This document shows positions 37,521-46,676 of a DNA stretch of 64,000 nucleotides, one piece after another. A program made the translations under genes and the position numbers. How positions within the stretch are numbered: position 1 is the first letter of the stretch; each line of letters opens with the position of its first letter. The notes below the pieces were generated by a model. It did not search any database. It had not been told where the DNA came from and saw nothing but the letters and a program-made list of their open reading frames with translations. The stretch is taken from positions 1-64,000 of the forward strand of contig PEWE01000012.1 of NCBI GenBank assembly GCA_002779605.1, given 5' to 3'. Origin of the DNA: Zetaproteobacteria bacterium CG06_land_8_20_14_3_00_59_53. GTDB taxonomy: Bacteria > Pseudomonadota > Zetaproteobacteria > Mariprofundales > Mariprofundaceae.

Positions 37521-37525
37521 CTCCT
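37521..37525 (-). promoter_or_regulatory. ribosome binding site of infC that fixes an AUC start
   Basis: AGGAG on the minus strand, six bases (ATTCTT) before ATC 37514. The ATT within the spacer is too close to serve as start, and the TTG at 37499 is 21 bases away, too far. This argues for AUC initiation. Confidence 0.7.
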
Positions 37526-37543
37526 GTCAGCGCTTCATTCAAT

Positions 37544-39448
37544 TTATTCATACTCCTGCTGCATTCTCCGCATTTCTGCGATCCATGCATCCAGCGGCAT
37601 CGTTCCGAGGTTTTCACCCTTCAGATTGCGCACCGCTACTGTTTTTTCCTCACGTTCGCGGTCACCGACCACCAGCATGAACGGGACCCTCTCTAGCGTG
37701 AGGCCGCGCACTTTATAGCCGACCTTCTCATTACGCAAGTCCGCATCGACACGGAAACCTGCCTGATGCATCGCATCACGCACCTCTCGGGCATAATCAG
37801 CCTGAGCATCGGTAATATTGCACACTACCGCCTGTTTCGGCGCAAGCCAGAACGGGAAGCGTCCTTCATGGTGCTCGATCAGGATGCCGATAAAGCGCTC
37901 CATCGAGCCTAAAATGGCGCGATGTAGCATCACAGGGGTCTGCCGAGAGGAATCCTCGGCGACATACACCGCACCCAGCCTGCCCGGCATGGAGAAATCC
38001 ACCTGGATGGTGCCGCACTGCCAGACACGGCCCAGACAGTCTTTCAGGGAGAACTCGATCTTCGGGCCGTAGAAGGCACCCTCACCCTTGTTCTCGCCGT
38101 ATTCGATACCCTTGGACCCGAGCGCCTGATGCAGCGCCGCCTCGGCCTTGTCCCACTGTTCATCGGTGCCCACACGGTTTTCAGGCCGGTCGGACAGGAA
38201 GATGATGACCTCTTCGAAACCGAAACGCTTGTACACCTCGTAGGTCAGGTCGATGAAGTTGCACACCTCGTCCTGGATCTGCGCCTCGGTGCAGAAGATG
38301 TGCGCATCGTCCTGCACGAAGTTACGCAGACGCATCAGGCCGTGCAGCGTGCCGGACGGCTCTTTGCGATGGCAGGAACCGAACTCGGCCAGACGCAGTG
38401 GCAGGTCGCGATGGGAATACAGGTTCTGGTTGAATATCTGGATATGGCACGGGCAGTTCATCGGCTTGATGGCGTAGTCGCGGTTCTCCGTGTTGGTGGT
38501 GAACATCTCATCGCGGAACTTGTCCCAGTGGCCGGATTTCTCCCACAGCTTGCGGTCCACGATCTGCGGGGTTTTCACCTCTTTGTAGCCGTGATCCTGC
38601 ATCACCGAGCGGATCTCGTTCTCCACGCTCTGCCAGATGCTCCAGCCGTTCGGATGCCAGAACACCATGCCCGGCGCCTCTTCCTGCAGATGGAACAGGT
38701 CCAGCGACCTGGCCAGCTTGCGATGGTCACGCTTCTCGGCCTCTTCCAGACGGGTAAGATAATCCTTCAGATCGGACTTGGAGGCCCATGCGGTACCGTA
38801 GATACGCTGCAACTGCTCGTTGTCGGAGTTGCCCTCCCAGTAGGCGCCGGCCACCTTCATCAGCTTGAAGTGCTTGAGGAATGCCGTGTTCGGCACATGC
38901 GGGCCGCGGCACAGGTCCGCCCACTCGCCCTGACGGTACAGACTGACGGTTTCGCCCTGCGGAATGCGTGCGATCAGTTTTGCTTTGTACTGTTCGCCGA
39001 TGCCCTCGAAATGCGCGATCGCCGCATCGCGATCCCATTCCTCGCGGCTGACATCCAGCTTGCGGTTGGAAATCTCGCGCATCTTCTCTTCGATCTTTGT
39101 CAGATCCTCCGGGGTGAAAGCACGCTCATAAGCGAAATCATAGTAGAAGCCGTCCTCGATCACCGGACCGATGGTCACCTGTGCGCCGGGGAACACCTCC
39201 TGCACGGCCATGGCCATCAGATGCGAGGTGGAATGGCGGATGATCTCCAGGCCTTCTTCCGATTTTTCAGTGATCAGGGAAACCTTATCGCCATCGTGCA
39301 GGATGTGGGACACATCCACCTGCCGGTCGTTCACAAGGGCGGCGATGGTGGCCTTGGCCAGCCCCGGCCCGATGTCGGCTGCCAGATCATAAGCGGTAGC
39401 GCCATCGGCAAGGGTACGGCTGGAGCCGTCGGGCAGTTGAATATTCAT
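37544..39448 (-). CDS. thrS: threonyl-tRNA synthetase
   Basis: A 634-residue class II synthetase. The TGS domain begins with Leu-Pro-Asp-Gly-Ser, followed by the editing domain (about 60-240, with His-Ser-Thr-Ser-His-Leu-Met) and the catalytic core. The core shows Cys-Pro-Cys-His-Ile-Gln-Ile-Phe (zinc Cys) and Cys-His-Arg-Lys-Glu-Pro-Ser-Gly. The C-terminal anticodon domain is complete. ATG 39448 is preferred because it aligns with E. coli ThrRS; ATG 39460 in frame is directly abutted by the GGAGG site. It heads the thrS-infC-rpmI-rplT-pheST cluster. Confidence 0.96.
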   Translation of the reverse strand: MNIQLPDGSSRTLADGATAYDLAADIGPGLAKATIAALVNDRQVDVSHILHDGDKVSLITEKSEEGLEIIRHSTSHLMAMAVQEVFPGAQVTIGPVIEDGFYYDFAYERAFTPEDLTKIEEKMREISNRKLDVSREEWDRDAAIAHFEGIGEQYKAKLIARIPQGETVSLYRQGEWADLCRGPHVPNTAFLKHFKLMKVAGAYWEGNSDNEQLQRIYGTAWASKSDLKDYLTRLEEAEKRDHRKLARSLDLFHLQEEAPGMVFWHPNGWSIWQSVENEIRSVMQDHGYKEVKTPQIVDRKLWEKSGHWDKFRDEMFTTNTENRDYAIKPMNCPCHIQIFNQNLYSHRDLPLRLAEFGSCHRKEPSGTLHGLMRLRNFVQDDAHIFCTEAQIQDEVCNFIDLTYEVYKRFGFEEVIIFLSDRPENRVGTDEQWDKAEAALHQALGSKGIEYGENKGEGAFYGPKIEFSLKDCLGRVWQCGTIQVDFSMPGRLGAVYVAEDSSRQTPVMLHRAILGSMERFIGILIEHHEGRFPFWLAPKQAVVCNITDAQADYAREVRDAMHQAGFRVDADLRNEKVGYKVRGLTLERVPFMLVVGDREREEKTVAVRNLKGENLGTMPLDAWIAEMRRMQQEYE

Positions 39449-39533
39449 GGCGATGCTCATCCTCCGGATATCAAGCGCTGCATCCTACCGCCAAAGCCCG
39501 TCAGGCCAAGTGGCGAAACAATCGATACTGAAT

Positions 39534-39564
39534 AAAAAAGGGCCGGACTTTATGGGTCCGGCCC
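39534..39564 (-). terminator. Rho-independent terminator of the tRNA-Val transcript
   Basis: On the minus strand a perfect 9-bp stem (GGGCCGGAC with GTCCGGCCC, seven-base loop) followed by six T residues, starting 16 bases after the tRNA 3' end. It separates tRNA-Val from thrS. Confidence 0.92.
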
Positions 39565-39579
39565 CGGTCATATCGAAGA

Positions 39580-39654
39580 TGGTAGGCTCGGGCGGTTTCG
39601 AACCGCCGACCCCCACCATGTCAAGGTGGTGCTCTACCCCTGAGCTACGAGCCT
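39580..39654 (-). tRNA. tRNA-Val (anticodon GAC)
   Basis: A 75-base cloverleaf including encoded CCA. The acceptor stem AGGCTCG pairs with CGAGCCT; the D arm is GCTCAGGGGTAGAGC; the anticodon stem CCACC/GGTGG encloses TTGACAT with GAC at 39622-39620. The T arm is GGCGG-TTCGAAA-CCGCC, and the discriminator is A. The anticodon arm and variable loop match E. coli valine tRNA. Confidence 0.96.
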
Positions 39655-39866
39655 GTACCTGGGTATCCCTCTTGCGAGGGGTGCGAAGAGTATTGCCGCC
39701 CCCCGCCCCGGTCAAGCCGGTCCTTGCGCAACCGGGAGAACATACGGACATTCATGTCTCAGCGGCTCCAAACCGATGTATCCCGCCCCGGCCGGTTTAA
39801 TCGGTTGAATGCGGGTCACACCTTTGTGCGCTCACTGGAAATAATGGGTGCAGCCATCGCTCCGCC

Positions 39867-41000
39867 TTACGGTTGATTGACTTTCTGTTGGATACGCACA
39901 ATGACGAATTCGGCCGGTTTGAGCGGCGCGAAGCCGACGACGACAATCACCTGACCGGCATCGAGATCCGCCTGCGTCATGGTGTCGCCAAGGCCGCAAC
40001 GCACAAAATAGGCATCCGAGGCCTTCTCCCCCTGGAAGGCGCCTGCCCTGAACAGACCGTTCATAAATCCACCGATATCGGCGCGCAGAGCGGACCACAA
40101 AGTATGTTCGTTCGGCTCAAACACCGCCCAACGGATACCATTGTAAATACTCTGCTCGATCATGATGGCCGTGCGACGAACCGGTACATAACGCCATTCC
40201 GGGTCAGCCCTGGTCGAAAGGGTGCGCGCTCCCCAGATGACCGGGCCGATAGCGGGCATATTGCGAAGGCAGTTCACCCCGAGCGGATTCAGCTGATCCT
40301 GCAGATTGTCTTCAACCGCATATTGCAGTCCGGAAACGCCATGCAAGCCGGCTTGCAGTCCGGCCGGCGTCTTCCAGACCCCGCGATCAGCATCAACCTT
40401 CGACCACAGGCCGGCAGCAAAAGACGACGGGGGAACACTGATCGTCCTGTCAGCCTTCAATGGGCTGGAAATCTTCACCCATGGATAGTAACAAACCGAA
40501 AAAGACGATGCCGGCAGGGATAACGCACTCACATCGGAAACGCTACTCAATTCTATATCGGGAAGATCAATGATGACCATCCGGTTGCCCATGGCCTCGC
40601 AATGTGCAACCGCATCCGCCAAAACCAACTTTCCGGAAGCCCGCCAACAAACACCGGGGAGAATAATGATGTTGATATCCGCAATCCTGCTGAGCGGCCC
40701 TGAGAATAACCTCCGATACCCTGAAGCCCGGGCTCTGTCAGGCAATCGGCACACATAAGCACGCGATCCGCCGTTTCTGAAAAAACAGTCCACAGCAATT
40801 CCCATGGTATCTTTTTCCGAAGATACGGGGCCGAATATATGCTCGTACTCAAGCCAGCTCCGGATAAGCGCCGGCTCTCCAACAGGCCCCTGAACAAGCT
40901 TCCCCGCAAAAGCAGCCGTGGAGGTTCCCGCAGCTTCAAGAGGTTGGGATCTCCCCCGAATCTCCTCTACAAAAACACCCGGCTTCAAATACGTCGGCAT
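39867..41000 (-). CDS. orphan phage-tail/contractile-injection sheath protein
   Basis: A 377-residue member of the tail sheath family. It starts with Tyr-Leu-Lys-Pro-Gly-Val-Phe-Val-Glu-Glu-Ile and has Gly-Thr-Ser-Thr-Ala-Ala-Phe-Ala-Gly near 30. Phe-Phe-Arg-Asn-Gly-Gly-Ser-Arg-Ala-Tyr-Val lies near 75. The end is the conserved sheath C-terminal domain, with Ala-Tyr-Phe-Val-Arg-Cys and Ala-Pro-Leu-Lys-Pro-Ala-Glu-Phe-Val. In phages and extracellular contractile systems the sheath surrounds the tube and contracts. Here no tube, baseplate, spike or ATPase gene is nearby. It is shorter than most sheaths but has both ends, so it looks intact rather than truncated. Confidence 0.88.
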   Translation of the reverse strand: MPTYLKPGVFVEEIRGRSQPLEAAGTSTAAFAGKLVQGPVGEPALIRSWLEYEHIFGPVSSEKDTMGIAVDCFFRNGGSRAYVCRLPDRARASGYRRLFSGPLSRIADINIIILPGVCWRASGKLVLADAVAHCEAMGNRMVIIDLPDIELSSVSDVSALSLPASSFSVCYYPWVKISSPLKADRTISVPPSSFAAGLWSKVDADRGVWKTPAGLQAGLHGVSGLQYAVEDNLQDQLNPLGVNCLRNMPAIGPVIWGARTLSTRADPEWRYVPVRRTAIMIEQSIYNGIRWAVFEPNEHTLWSALRADIGGFMNGLFRAGAFQGEKASDAYFVRCGLGDTMTQADLDAGQVIVVVGFAPLKPAEFVIVRIQQKVNQP

Positions 41001-41234
41001 GGCTCCCGCCTCTCCTGACTGACATTCAGGGACTGAGCATACATCTGCAATCGACCGACTGCATCACACAACGCTTTGCACGATCACGGCATTGCCAGCC
41101 AAGGTGCGTTGCCGCTACAGTAGCAAGCAGACGAATACCATCCGGGGAGGGCAACCCTGAACAAGCACCCAAGGCAAGCGCATGCTGATGCGACCGAAAG
41201 CGGCCTGAAAAAGCAGCTGCGCGAACTGCTGCAC

Positions 41235-42515
41235 ATGGACATAGCCGATCTGGCCAGCATGGCCGGCTACCAGCGCCTGCTCGTGCAACTGCTGCGCTTT
41301 TCCTATCGTCTGATGCGCCGTTTCGTGGCCGATCAGTGTATCCAGCGCGCCTCGGCTCTGGCCTATGCCTCGCTACTGGCCATCGTGCCCCTGGTGGCCC
41401 TCGGCATGTCGGTATTCACCAGCTTCCATGCCTTCGATGCCGCCGCAGGCAAGATCCGCGACATGCTGCTCACCAATCTGCTGCCCACCAGCCACGATGT
41501 GGTGCAGACCTATCTGAGCAGCGTGGCCGACAAGGCCACGGCTCTTTCCATCTTCGGCGTCATCGGCCTGCTGGTCACATCAACAGCCCTGCTCAACACC
41601 GTCGAAGAGGCCTTCAACCATGTCTGGCGCATCACCCGCGCCCGTCCCCTGATGTCCAAGTTCATGGCCTTCTGGGCCACACTGACACTCGCCCCCATCA
41701 TGATCGGCGCCTCGATCACCATCACCTCGTATTTCGCGGCCCTGCCCGTCGTCAGCACGGTAAGCGAGGGGGCCGCCATCATCAGCGACATGCCGTTCCT
41801 GGTGCCATGGATCATGTCGTCACTGGCCCTGGCCACGCTGTACACCGTACTTCCCAACACCCGGGTACCGTTCCGCTACGCCCTGATCGGAGGGCTCGCC
41901 GCCGGAGCACTGTTCGAGGTCAGCAAGATCGGCTTCGCTTTTTATGTCACCAACCTGGCCAACTACGAAGGCCTGTATGGCGCGCTCGGCACGCTTCCCG
42001 TGTTCCTGATCTGGCTGTATCTGGCCTGGGTGGTGGTACTGATCGGTTCGGAGATCGTTTTCTGTCTGCAGCATCCGGAACAATCCTCGCGGCAGAGCAA
42101 TGCAAATTCCGACCCCGGTGCACGAAAATTCTTCTCACACCTGATCCTGCTGCGTGCTGCACAAAGACAGCAACACGGCGATACGCTCGGCATGGCTGAA
42201 CTGACCCTCGAAACAGGCGTACCCGAGAACATCCTGCAGGAATGGCTGGATCAGCTGTGCGAACGCGGCCTGCTGCACCGCCTGCAGACCGGCAACATCG
42301 AACGCTGGGCTCCGGCACGCGATGCAGACAGCCTGCTGCTGGCCGACATTCAGAAGGCACTGGCCGAACAACCCATGCGGGTACCCGAAGAATGGACCGA
42401 CACACCCATCGGCAAAACACTCGCCGGGCTGTATTTCCGGCTGGAGCGCGAGCGCCATGCCGTGCTCGGCGAAGTGACCCTGCGCCGTCTGATGCAGAGC
42501 GAAAAGGAAAACTGA
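41235..42515 (+). CDS. YihY/BrkB family inner membrane protein with C-terminal winged-helix-like region
   Basis: A 426-residue protein with about six transmembrane segments between residues 30 and 280. The family pattern is visible in Arg-Ala-Ser-Ala-Leu-Ala-Tyr-Ala-Ser-Leu-Leu-Ala and Phe-Asn-His-Val-Trp. After the membrane part a soluble domain (about 290-425) resembles a winged helix. The family was once called RNase BN, which is not supported; true function is unknown. The ATG has no ribosome binding site, whereas an in-frame CTG at 41157 lies six bases after a GGGGAGG tract, so a longer product starting there is possible. The M24 peptidase gene follows after 4 bp. Confidence 0.87.
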   Translation: MDIADLASMAGYQRLLVQLLRFSYRLMRRFVADQCIQRASALAYASLLAIVPLVALGMSVFTSFHAFDAAAGKIRDMLLTNLLPTSHDVVQTYLSSVADKATALSIFGVIGLLVTSTALLNTVEEAFNHVWRITRARPLMSKFMAFWATLTLAPIMIGASITITSYFAALPVVSTVSEGAAIISDMPFLVPWIMSSLALATLYTVLPNTRVPFRYALIGGLAAGALFEVSKIGFAFYVTNLANYEGLYGALGTLPVFLIWLYLAWVVVLIGSEIVFCLQHPEQSSRQSNANSDPGARKFFSHLILLRAAQRQQHGDTLGMAELTLETGVPENILQEWLDQLCERGLLHRLQTGNIERWAPARDADSLLLADIQKALAEQPMRVPEEWTDTPIGKTLAGLYFRLERERHAVLGEVTLRRLMQSEKEN

Positions 42516-42519
42516 ACCC

Positions 42520-43653
42520 ATGACTGAAACCGCCCGCCTGCTGATCGCAGGCTCCGAACAGGATGCCGATATGCTCTACGTCTCCGGTCTGTTCGTACCC
42601 GACCCCTTCGTGGTGATCGGCATCGGTAACGAATGGCACGGCCTGCTTTCCCCGCTGGAAGTGGACCGGGCACGCAAGACCTCCCGCCTGCAGCGGGTGC
42701 ATCTGGACAGTGCATGGCGTGAAAAAGCCATCGAGCTGGGATTCACCCCTTCACTTGCCGGCATCGCGGCGGCCTTTTTGCGTGAGCACGGCATCAGCTC
42801 GGTTCAGGTGCCCGGCTCCTTCCCGCTGCAATACGCCGATCAGTTACGCACCTGGGGCATCGCTGTACAGGCAGCCGAGGGCACCCTGTTTCCCAAGCGC
42901 GCCATCAAAAGCGAACTGGAGATCGTGCAACTCGCCAAGGCCGAGAGACTGACCCGTCAGGCCATGGCCGCAGCCGAAGGCTTTCTTGCAGCGGCCTGTA
43001 TCGGCGATGACGGCATCCTGCGTCATCCGGATGTGGCAGGCCGGGTGAAATCGGCGCATCTGCGCGCGGTCATCGAAACCTTTCTGATCTCCCGAGGAGC
43101 CGTGCCCTCGCACACCATCGTGGCCTGCGGCAAAGAAGCCGCCGACCCGCATCAGATCGGCACCGGTTTCCTCAAGGCCCATCAGGCCATCATCGTGGAT
43201 ATCTTCCCGCGCCTTGTATGCACCGGCTACTGGGGAGACATGACACGTACCTTCGTGAAGGGAAAGGCATCAGCTGAACTGCGCAAGATGTATCGCACGG
43301 TGCGCGAAGGGCAGGACATCGGCCTTTCCAAGGTGATGGACGGCGCCAGCGGACTGGCTATCCATCAATCCATTCAACAGCACTTCTCCAAACAGGGATT
43401 CTTCACCGGTACGAGGCGCGGCAAACAGGTCGGCTTTTTCCACGGCACGGGTCACGGAGTGGGGCTGGATGTGCACGAATCCCCGCGCATCTCGGTGCGC
43501 GACGATATCCTGAAGGCCGGTCAGGCCGTCACCGTCGAACCGGGTCTTTACTACCCGGATATCGGTGGTGTCCGTCTTGAGGATCTGGTGGTGGTGAGAA
43601 AAGGCGGTTGCGACAACCTCACCCGCTTCCGCCGCCGGCTGGAAATCGCCTGA
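42520..43653 (+). CDS. M24 family metallopeptidase (Xaa-Pro peptidase-like)
   Basis: A 377-residue pita-bread metallopeptidase. The five metal ligands are visible in order: Asp (Ile-Val-Asp-Ile-Phe-Pro), Asp (Gly-Asp-Met-Thr-Arg-Thr), His (His-Gly-Thr-Gly-His-Gly-Val-Gly), Glu (Val-Glu-Pro-Gly-Leu-Tyr) and Glu (Val-Arg-Leu-Glu-Asp). The N-terminal creatinase-like domain (1-150) is short and divergent. It probably cleaves residues ahead of proline, or another short peptide bond. It follows the BrkB gene by 4 bp and is convergent with the YbhN-like gene. Confidence 0.88.
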   Translation: MTETARLLIAGSEQDADMLYVSGLFVPDPFVVIGIGNEWHGLLSPLEVDRARKTSRLQRVHLDSAWREKAIELGFTPSLAGIAAAFLREHGISSVQVPGSFPLQYADQLRTWGIAVQAAEGTLFPKRAIKSELEIVQLAKAERLTRQAMAAAEGFLAAACIGDDGILRHPDVAGRVKSAHLRAVIETFLISRGAVPSHTIVACGKEAADPHQIGTGFLKAHQAIIVDIFPRLVCTGYWGDMTRTFVKGKASAELRKMYRTVREGQDIGLSKVMDGASGLAIHQSIQQHFSKQGFFTGTRRGKQVGFFHGTGHGVGLDVHESPRISVRDDILKAGQAVTVEPGLYYPDIGGVRLEDLVVVRKGGCDNLTRFRRRLEIA

Positions 43654-43658
43654 CTGCG

Positions 43659-44573
43659 TCAGGCTTCCGGAGGAGCCTCGCGACGCAGCGCGGCGGTGCC
43701 GCCGATCCGCCATAGAACCCAGGCACCGGGGGCCGCCACCACGGCCAGCACGATCACCCAGAGTGCGGCCATCGCGGCAGCAGCCTCGGGATTTCCACCG
43801 AAGTAGCTGGCAAAACCGACGTAGCCGGCCTCGCGCACACCGAAACCGTTGAACGAAACAGGCAGAATCGTGGCCATCGAAACCAGCCCGACCATCACAC
43901 CATATGCCGCCCATGAGATCTCAAGACCCGCAGCATGTCCCAGAATCATGGTTGTTGCGATCATCACAACCTGAAAGCACAGCGACAACAGCATCGCTCT
44001 CCACCAGGCCCGGAAAAACTCCGGGGTATCAATCGCCACTCCCTGCCAGCGATGCAGAAAACCGGGCAGACGCCGGTGCCAGAACGGATAGCTGAGCATA
44101 CCGAGCCACAACACGGCCACGCCGAGCAGCCAGAGATTGCGCCAATGGGAGGGTAAATCGATGGAAAACATGCACACCGTGGTCACCACCGTCAGCGCCA
44201 GCAGACCGTTGACGCGCTCCAGAAGGACACTGGCAGCTGCCGTCCAGCCGGCACCCTCCCGGCCGCGCGCCAGCAGGAAACCGCGCGCGAAATCGCCACC
44301 GATAGTCGATGGCAGAAACAGGCTCAGGAACATGCCGAGAAAATAGATTTTGATCTTGCGCGAGGCACGCACCGTCAGACCCAGGCCGCGTGCCAGCCAG
44401 GCCCAACGGACAGATGCCAGCACATATCCGGCCATTAACAGGGCGCAAGCCAACGCCACCCATGCATAATTGACCTGCTGCAGCCGGGCGAGAACCGAGC
44501 TGACATCCACAAAATTGAACAACAGCAAGAGCAGCGCGATGCTGACCAGAATCTTCAGAGCGGATTTAAGCAT
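43659..44573 (-). CDS. YbhN/UPF0104-type (LPG synthase-like) integral membrane protein
   Basis: A 304-residue protein with about eight hydrophobic helices and the family signatures Gly-Asp-Phe-Ala-Arg-Gly (about residue 93) and Asn-Gly-Phe-Gly-Val-Arg-Glu-Ala (about 243). This is the flippase-like membrane domain of lysylphosphatidylglycerol synthases without the transferase domain. Such proteins are thought to move or handle lipids or lipid-linked molecules; the exact role is unknown. ATG 44573 overlaps the yggU end by 8 bp. Confidence 0.85.
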   Translation of the reverse strand: MLKSALKILVSIALLLLLFNFVDVSSVLARLQQVNYAWVALACALLMAGYVLASVRWAWLARGLGLTVRASRKIKIYFLGMFLSLFLPSTIGGDFARGFLLARGREGAGWTAAASVLLERVNGLLALTVVTTVCMFSIDLPSHWRNLWLLGVAVLWLGMLSYPFWHRRLPGFLHRWQGVAIDTPEFFRAWWRAMLLSLCFQVVMIATTMILGHAAGLEISWAAYGVMVGLVSMATILPVSFNGFGVREAGYVGFASYFGGNPEAAAAMAALWVIVLAVVAAPGAWVLWRIGGTAALRREAPPEA

Positions 44574-44883
44574 CGCGCAGCAAAGCCTCGACCCGTCCGG
44601 CAATCTGCGTGGCATCGCCACGCACAAACAGGCGCTTTCGACGCGACGTCTGCCCCGAGGTCACCTCGAACTGCTGCCGACCGAGACCCAGTGCATCGGC
44701 CAGAAAATCCACAATGGCTGCATTGGCCTTGCCCGCCTCGGGGGCCTGACGAACGGCGATCTTCAAAGCATCGCCATGCATGCCGCAAAGCGCTTCGCGG
44801 CGCGCACCGGGCTGGGCATGGATATTGATATACAGACCGCCGTTACCGGGTGTGAGTGCCGCTGAAACATCAGAGTCGCTCAT
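44566..44883 (-). CDS. yggU: DUF167 / YggU family protein
   Basis: A 105-residue protein with the YggU hallmark Ile-His-Ala-Gln-Pro-Gly-Ala-Arg and then Val-Arg-Gln-Ala-Pro-Glu-Ala-Gly-Lys-Ala-Asn-Ala. Later comes Ser-Gly-Gln-Thr-Ser-Arg-Arg-Lys. Function is unknown. ATG 44883 removes an upstream stretch that is antisense-like. It follows yggT by 8 bp and ends inside the start of the YbhN-like gene, completing a yggS-proC-yggT-yggU series. Confidence 0.9.
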   Translation of the reverse strand: MSDSDVSAALTPGNGGLYINIHAQPGARREALCGMHGDALKIAVRQAPEAGKANAAIVDFLADALGLGRQQFEVTSGQTSRRKRLFVRGDATQIAGRVEALLRDA

Positions 44884-44891
44884 ACCAGCCT

Positions 44892-45191
44892 TTATGCCAG
44901 CAGGTTGTAAGCGATGCGCTGCAGGCTGGGCACCAGAAAGTCGTCGAGGAAATAGGCCGCCAGAATCACCAGCATCGGCGAGAGATCCATACCGCCCAGC
45001 GCGGGCAGGCATCGGCGAACCGGATACAGCAGCGGCTCGGAAAGCTGGATGATGATACGCACAATGGGGTTGTACGGATCGGGTGAAACCCAGGACAGCA
45101 CGGCGCGCGCGATCACCACGATGATGACGGCTGAGAGCAGCACATGTAGCAGACCAGCCGTGGCCTGCAGAAAATAACCCAATAGAAACAT
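44892..45191 (-). CDS. yggT: YggT family membrane protein
   Basis: A 99-residue protein with two hydrophobic segments. The central signature is Ala-Arg-Ala-Val-Leu-Ser-Trp-Val-Ser-Pro-Asp-Pro-Tyr-Asn-Pro and then Glu-Pro-Leu-Leu-Tyr-Pro-Val-Arg-Arg, as expected for one YggT module (many homologues have two). A GGGGGAG site lies just upstream. It is 10 bp after proC. Its role is unclear; homologues affect osmotic tolerance or cell shape. Confidence 0.93.
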   Translation of the reverse strand: MFLLGYFLQATAGLLHVLLSAVIIVVIARAVLSWVSPDPYNPIVRIIIQLSEPLLYPVRRCLPALGGMDLSPMLVILAAYFLDDFLVPSLQRIAYNLLA

Positions 45192-45201
45192 CAGCTCCCC
45201 C

Positions 45202-45999
45202 TCACGCCAGTTCGCGCGAGCGCTTCGCAGCAGCGCTCAACGCGTTGCGCACGGTTTCCGGCAATTGTCCTTCGAACATCGCTTCCAATGCCGCCTGTGT
45301 GGTGCCGCCCGGACTGGTCACCTGCTGGCGCAAAAGCTCGGCGGACTTGCCGCTTTCCAGCAGCATGCGCGCGGAGCCCAGAGCTGTCTGCCCGACCAGT
45401 TGCTCGCACAACTCGCGCGGCAGTCCCAGTGCCTGACCGGTTGCCTGCATCAGTTCGGCAAGCAGGAAAAAGTAGGCCGGCCCACTGCCGGAAACGGCCG
45501 TAACCGCATGCATCTGCTGTTCTTCGTCGATCCACGCCGTCTGTCCGGAGGCAGCCAGTACATACTCGGCGCGCTGGCGATGGATTTTGTCGGCCTTGCT
45601 GAACAGCACGGACATACCGGCACCCAGCAGGCAGGGGGTGTTCGGCATGACGCGCACCACGGCGGCTTTTTCGCCCAGTTTTCCGGCAATGCGCGCGGTG
45701 GAAATGCCTGCGGCGATGCTGATCACGGTCTGTCCGCCGTCGATCGCCCCCAGCTTTCCCAGCACCTCGTCAATCTGCTGCGGCTTGACCGCCAGAACCA
45801 GCACATCGCTCGACAAGGCCAGCCTGGCGATATCGCCATAGCAGGTGACGCCGTACTGTTGATGCAGCGTATCCAGACGGGCCTGACTGATGTCGGTGAC
45901 ATGCACATGCGCCGCGCCATGCCCGGCAGCGGTGAGCCCTGCGATCAGTGCCTCGGCCATGTTACCGCCGCCGATAAACCCGATATTGAGTTTGTTCAT
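45202..45999 (-). CDS. proC: pyrroline-5-carboxylate reductase
   Basis: A 265-residue NAD(P)H enzyme for the last step of proline synthesis. The Rossmann start is Ile-Gly-Phe-Ile-Gly-Gly-Gly-Asn-Met-Ala. Val-Lys-Pro-Gln, Arg-Val-Met-Pro-Asn-Thr-Pro, the substrate loop Ser-Gly-Ser-Gly-Pro-Ala-Tyr and Ser-Pro-Gly-Gly-Thr-Thr all follow. ATG 45999 has AGGA 7 bp upstream; ATG 46017, overlapping the yggS stop, is the alternative. Length matches E. coli (269). Confidence 0.96.
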   Translation of the reverse strand: MNKLNIGFIGGGNMAEALIAGLTAAGHGAAHVHVTDISQARLDTLHQQYGVTCYGDIARLALSSDVLVLAVKPQQIDEVLGKLGAIDGGQTVISIAAGISTARIAGKLGEKAAVVRVMPNTPCLLGAGMSVLFSKADKIHRQRAEYVLAASGQTAWIDEEQQMHAVTAVSGSGPAYFFLLAELMQATGQALGLPRELCEQLVGQTALGSARMLLESGKSAELLRQQVTSPGGTTQAALEAMFEGQLPETVRNALSAAAKRSRELA

Positions 46000-46013
46000 G
46001 TTTTCATCCTGAT

Positions 46014-46676
46014 TCATGTCGCTTCGAACAATCCTGAACCGATGCGGACGATATCCGCACCCTCGTCGATCGCCATGCGATAATCGCCGCTCATACCCAT
46101 GCACAGGCTGAGCTTTGTCCAGGCAAGACTCCCATTGCCGAGCCCGTCCCGCAAGCCGCGCAATGCCGCAAAGCAGGCTCTTGCTTCGTCGTCGCGCGGC
46201 GCCATGCACATCAGTCCGGCGATCTGTAAATTCGGCAGCTGCGCCATCCTGGTCAGCAATTCCGGCAGGTCGGCAGGGGCAACACCATGCTGGTGCGCAA
46301 TGCCTGCCACATTGACCTGCACCAGCACCGGCAGACGACGACCCTCGACCAGCACATCCACGGCGCGCGCGGTTTCCAGATCCTCCACGCTGTGCCACAT
46401 GGCGGCATGACGGGCGATGTATTTGGCTTTGTTTTTCTGCAGCGGCCCGATCATGTGCCAACGGGCCGACGGATAGCGCAAAGCGCGGTCGCGCAACTGT
46501 TGCGGACGGGACTCGGCAAAGTCCTGCTGACCGGCCGCGACAAGCGCAGCTACCGCATCTTCCGGGGCATACTTGGATACGGCCAGCAGTCTTGCCCCCA
46601 GCCCTTCAACCTCATCACGCAACCCTCGCCAGCGCTCAAGCAAGCCCGGCGCGCCCTGCTGCACGGCTTCAGCCAC
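46014..46676 (-). CDS. yggS: PLP homeostasis protein YggS/PLPBP
   Basis: A 220-residue fold-III PLP-binding protein that buffers pyridoxal phosphate. The PLP lysine is in Ala-Val-Ser-Lys-Tyr near residue 34. Trp-His-Met-Ile-Gly-Pro-Leu-Gln-Lys-Asn-Lys (about 75) and Leu-Cys-Met-Gly-Met-Ser-Gly-Asp-Tyr (about 195) are diagnostic. It starts with GTG 46676, inside the last codons of the WecA-type gene (8-bp overlap), and overlaps or abuts proC. Confidence 0.94.
   Translation of the reverse strand: MAEAVQQGAPGLLERWRGLRDEVEGLGARLLAVSKYAPEDAVAALVAAGQQDFAESRPQQLRDRALRYPSARWHMIGPLQKNKAKYIARHAAMWHSVEDLETARAVDVLVEGRRLPVLVQVNVAGIAHQHGVAPADLPELLTRMAQLPNLQIAGLMCMAPRDDEARACFAALRGLRDGLGNGSLAWTKLSLCMGMSGDYRMAIDEGADIVRIGSGLFEAT

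Noticed and set aside
39449-39533. Riboswitch or T-box ahead of thrS
   Set aside because: The space is short and lacks the T-box consensus or any stable fold that I could see.
38129-39535. A 468-codon plus-strand frame
   Set aside because: It is antisense to thrS, which is complete and unmistakable.
39580-41000. tRNA-Val as attachment site for a prophage carrying the sheath gene
   Set aside because: The sheath gene lies on the 5' side of the tRNA, no integrase is present and no second copy of the tRNA 3' end was found nearby.
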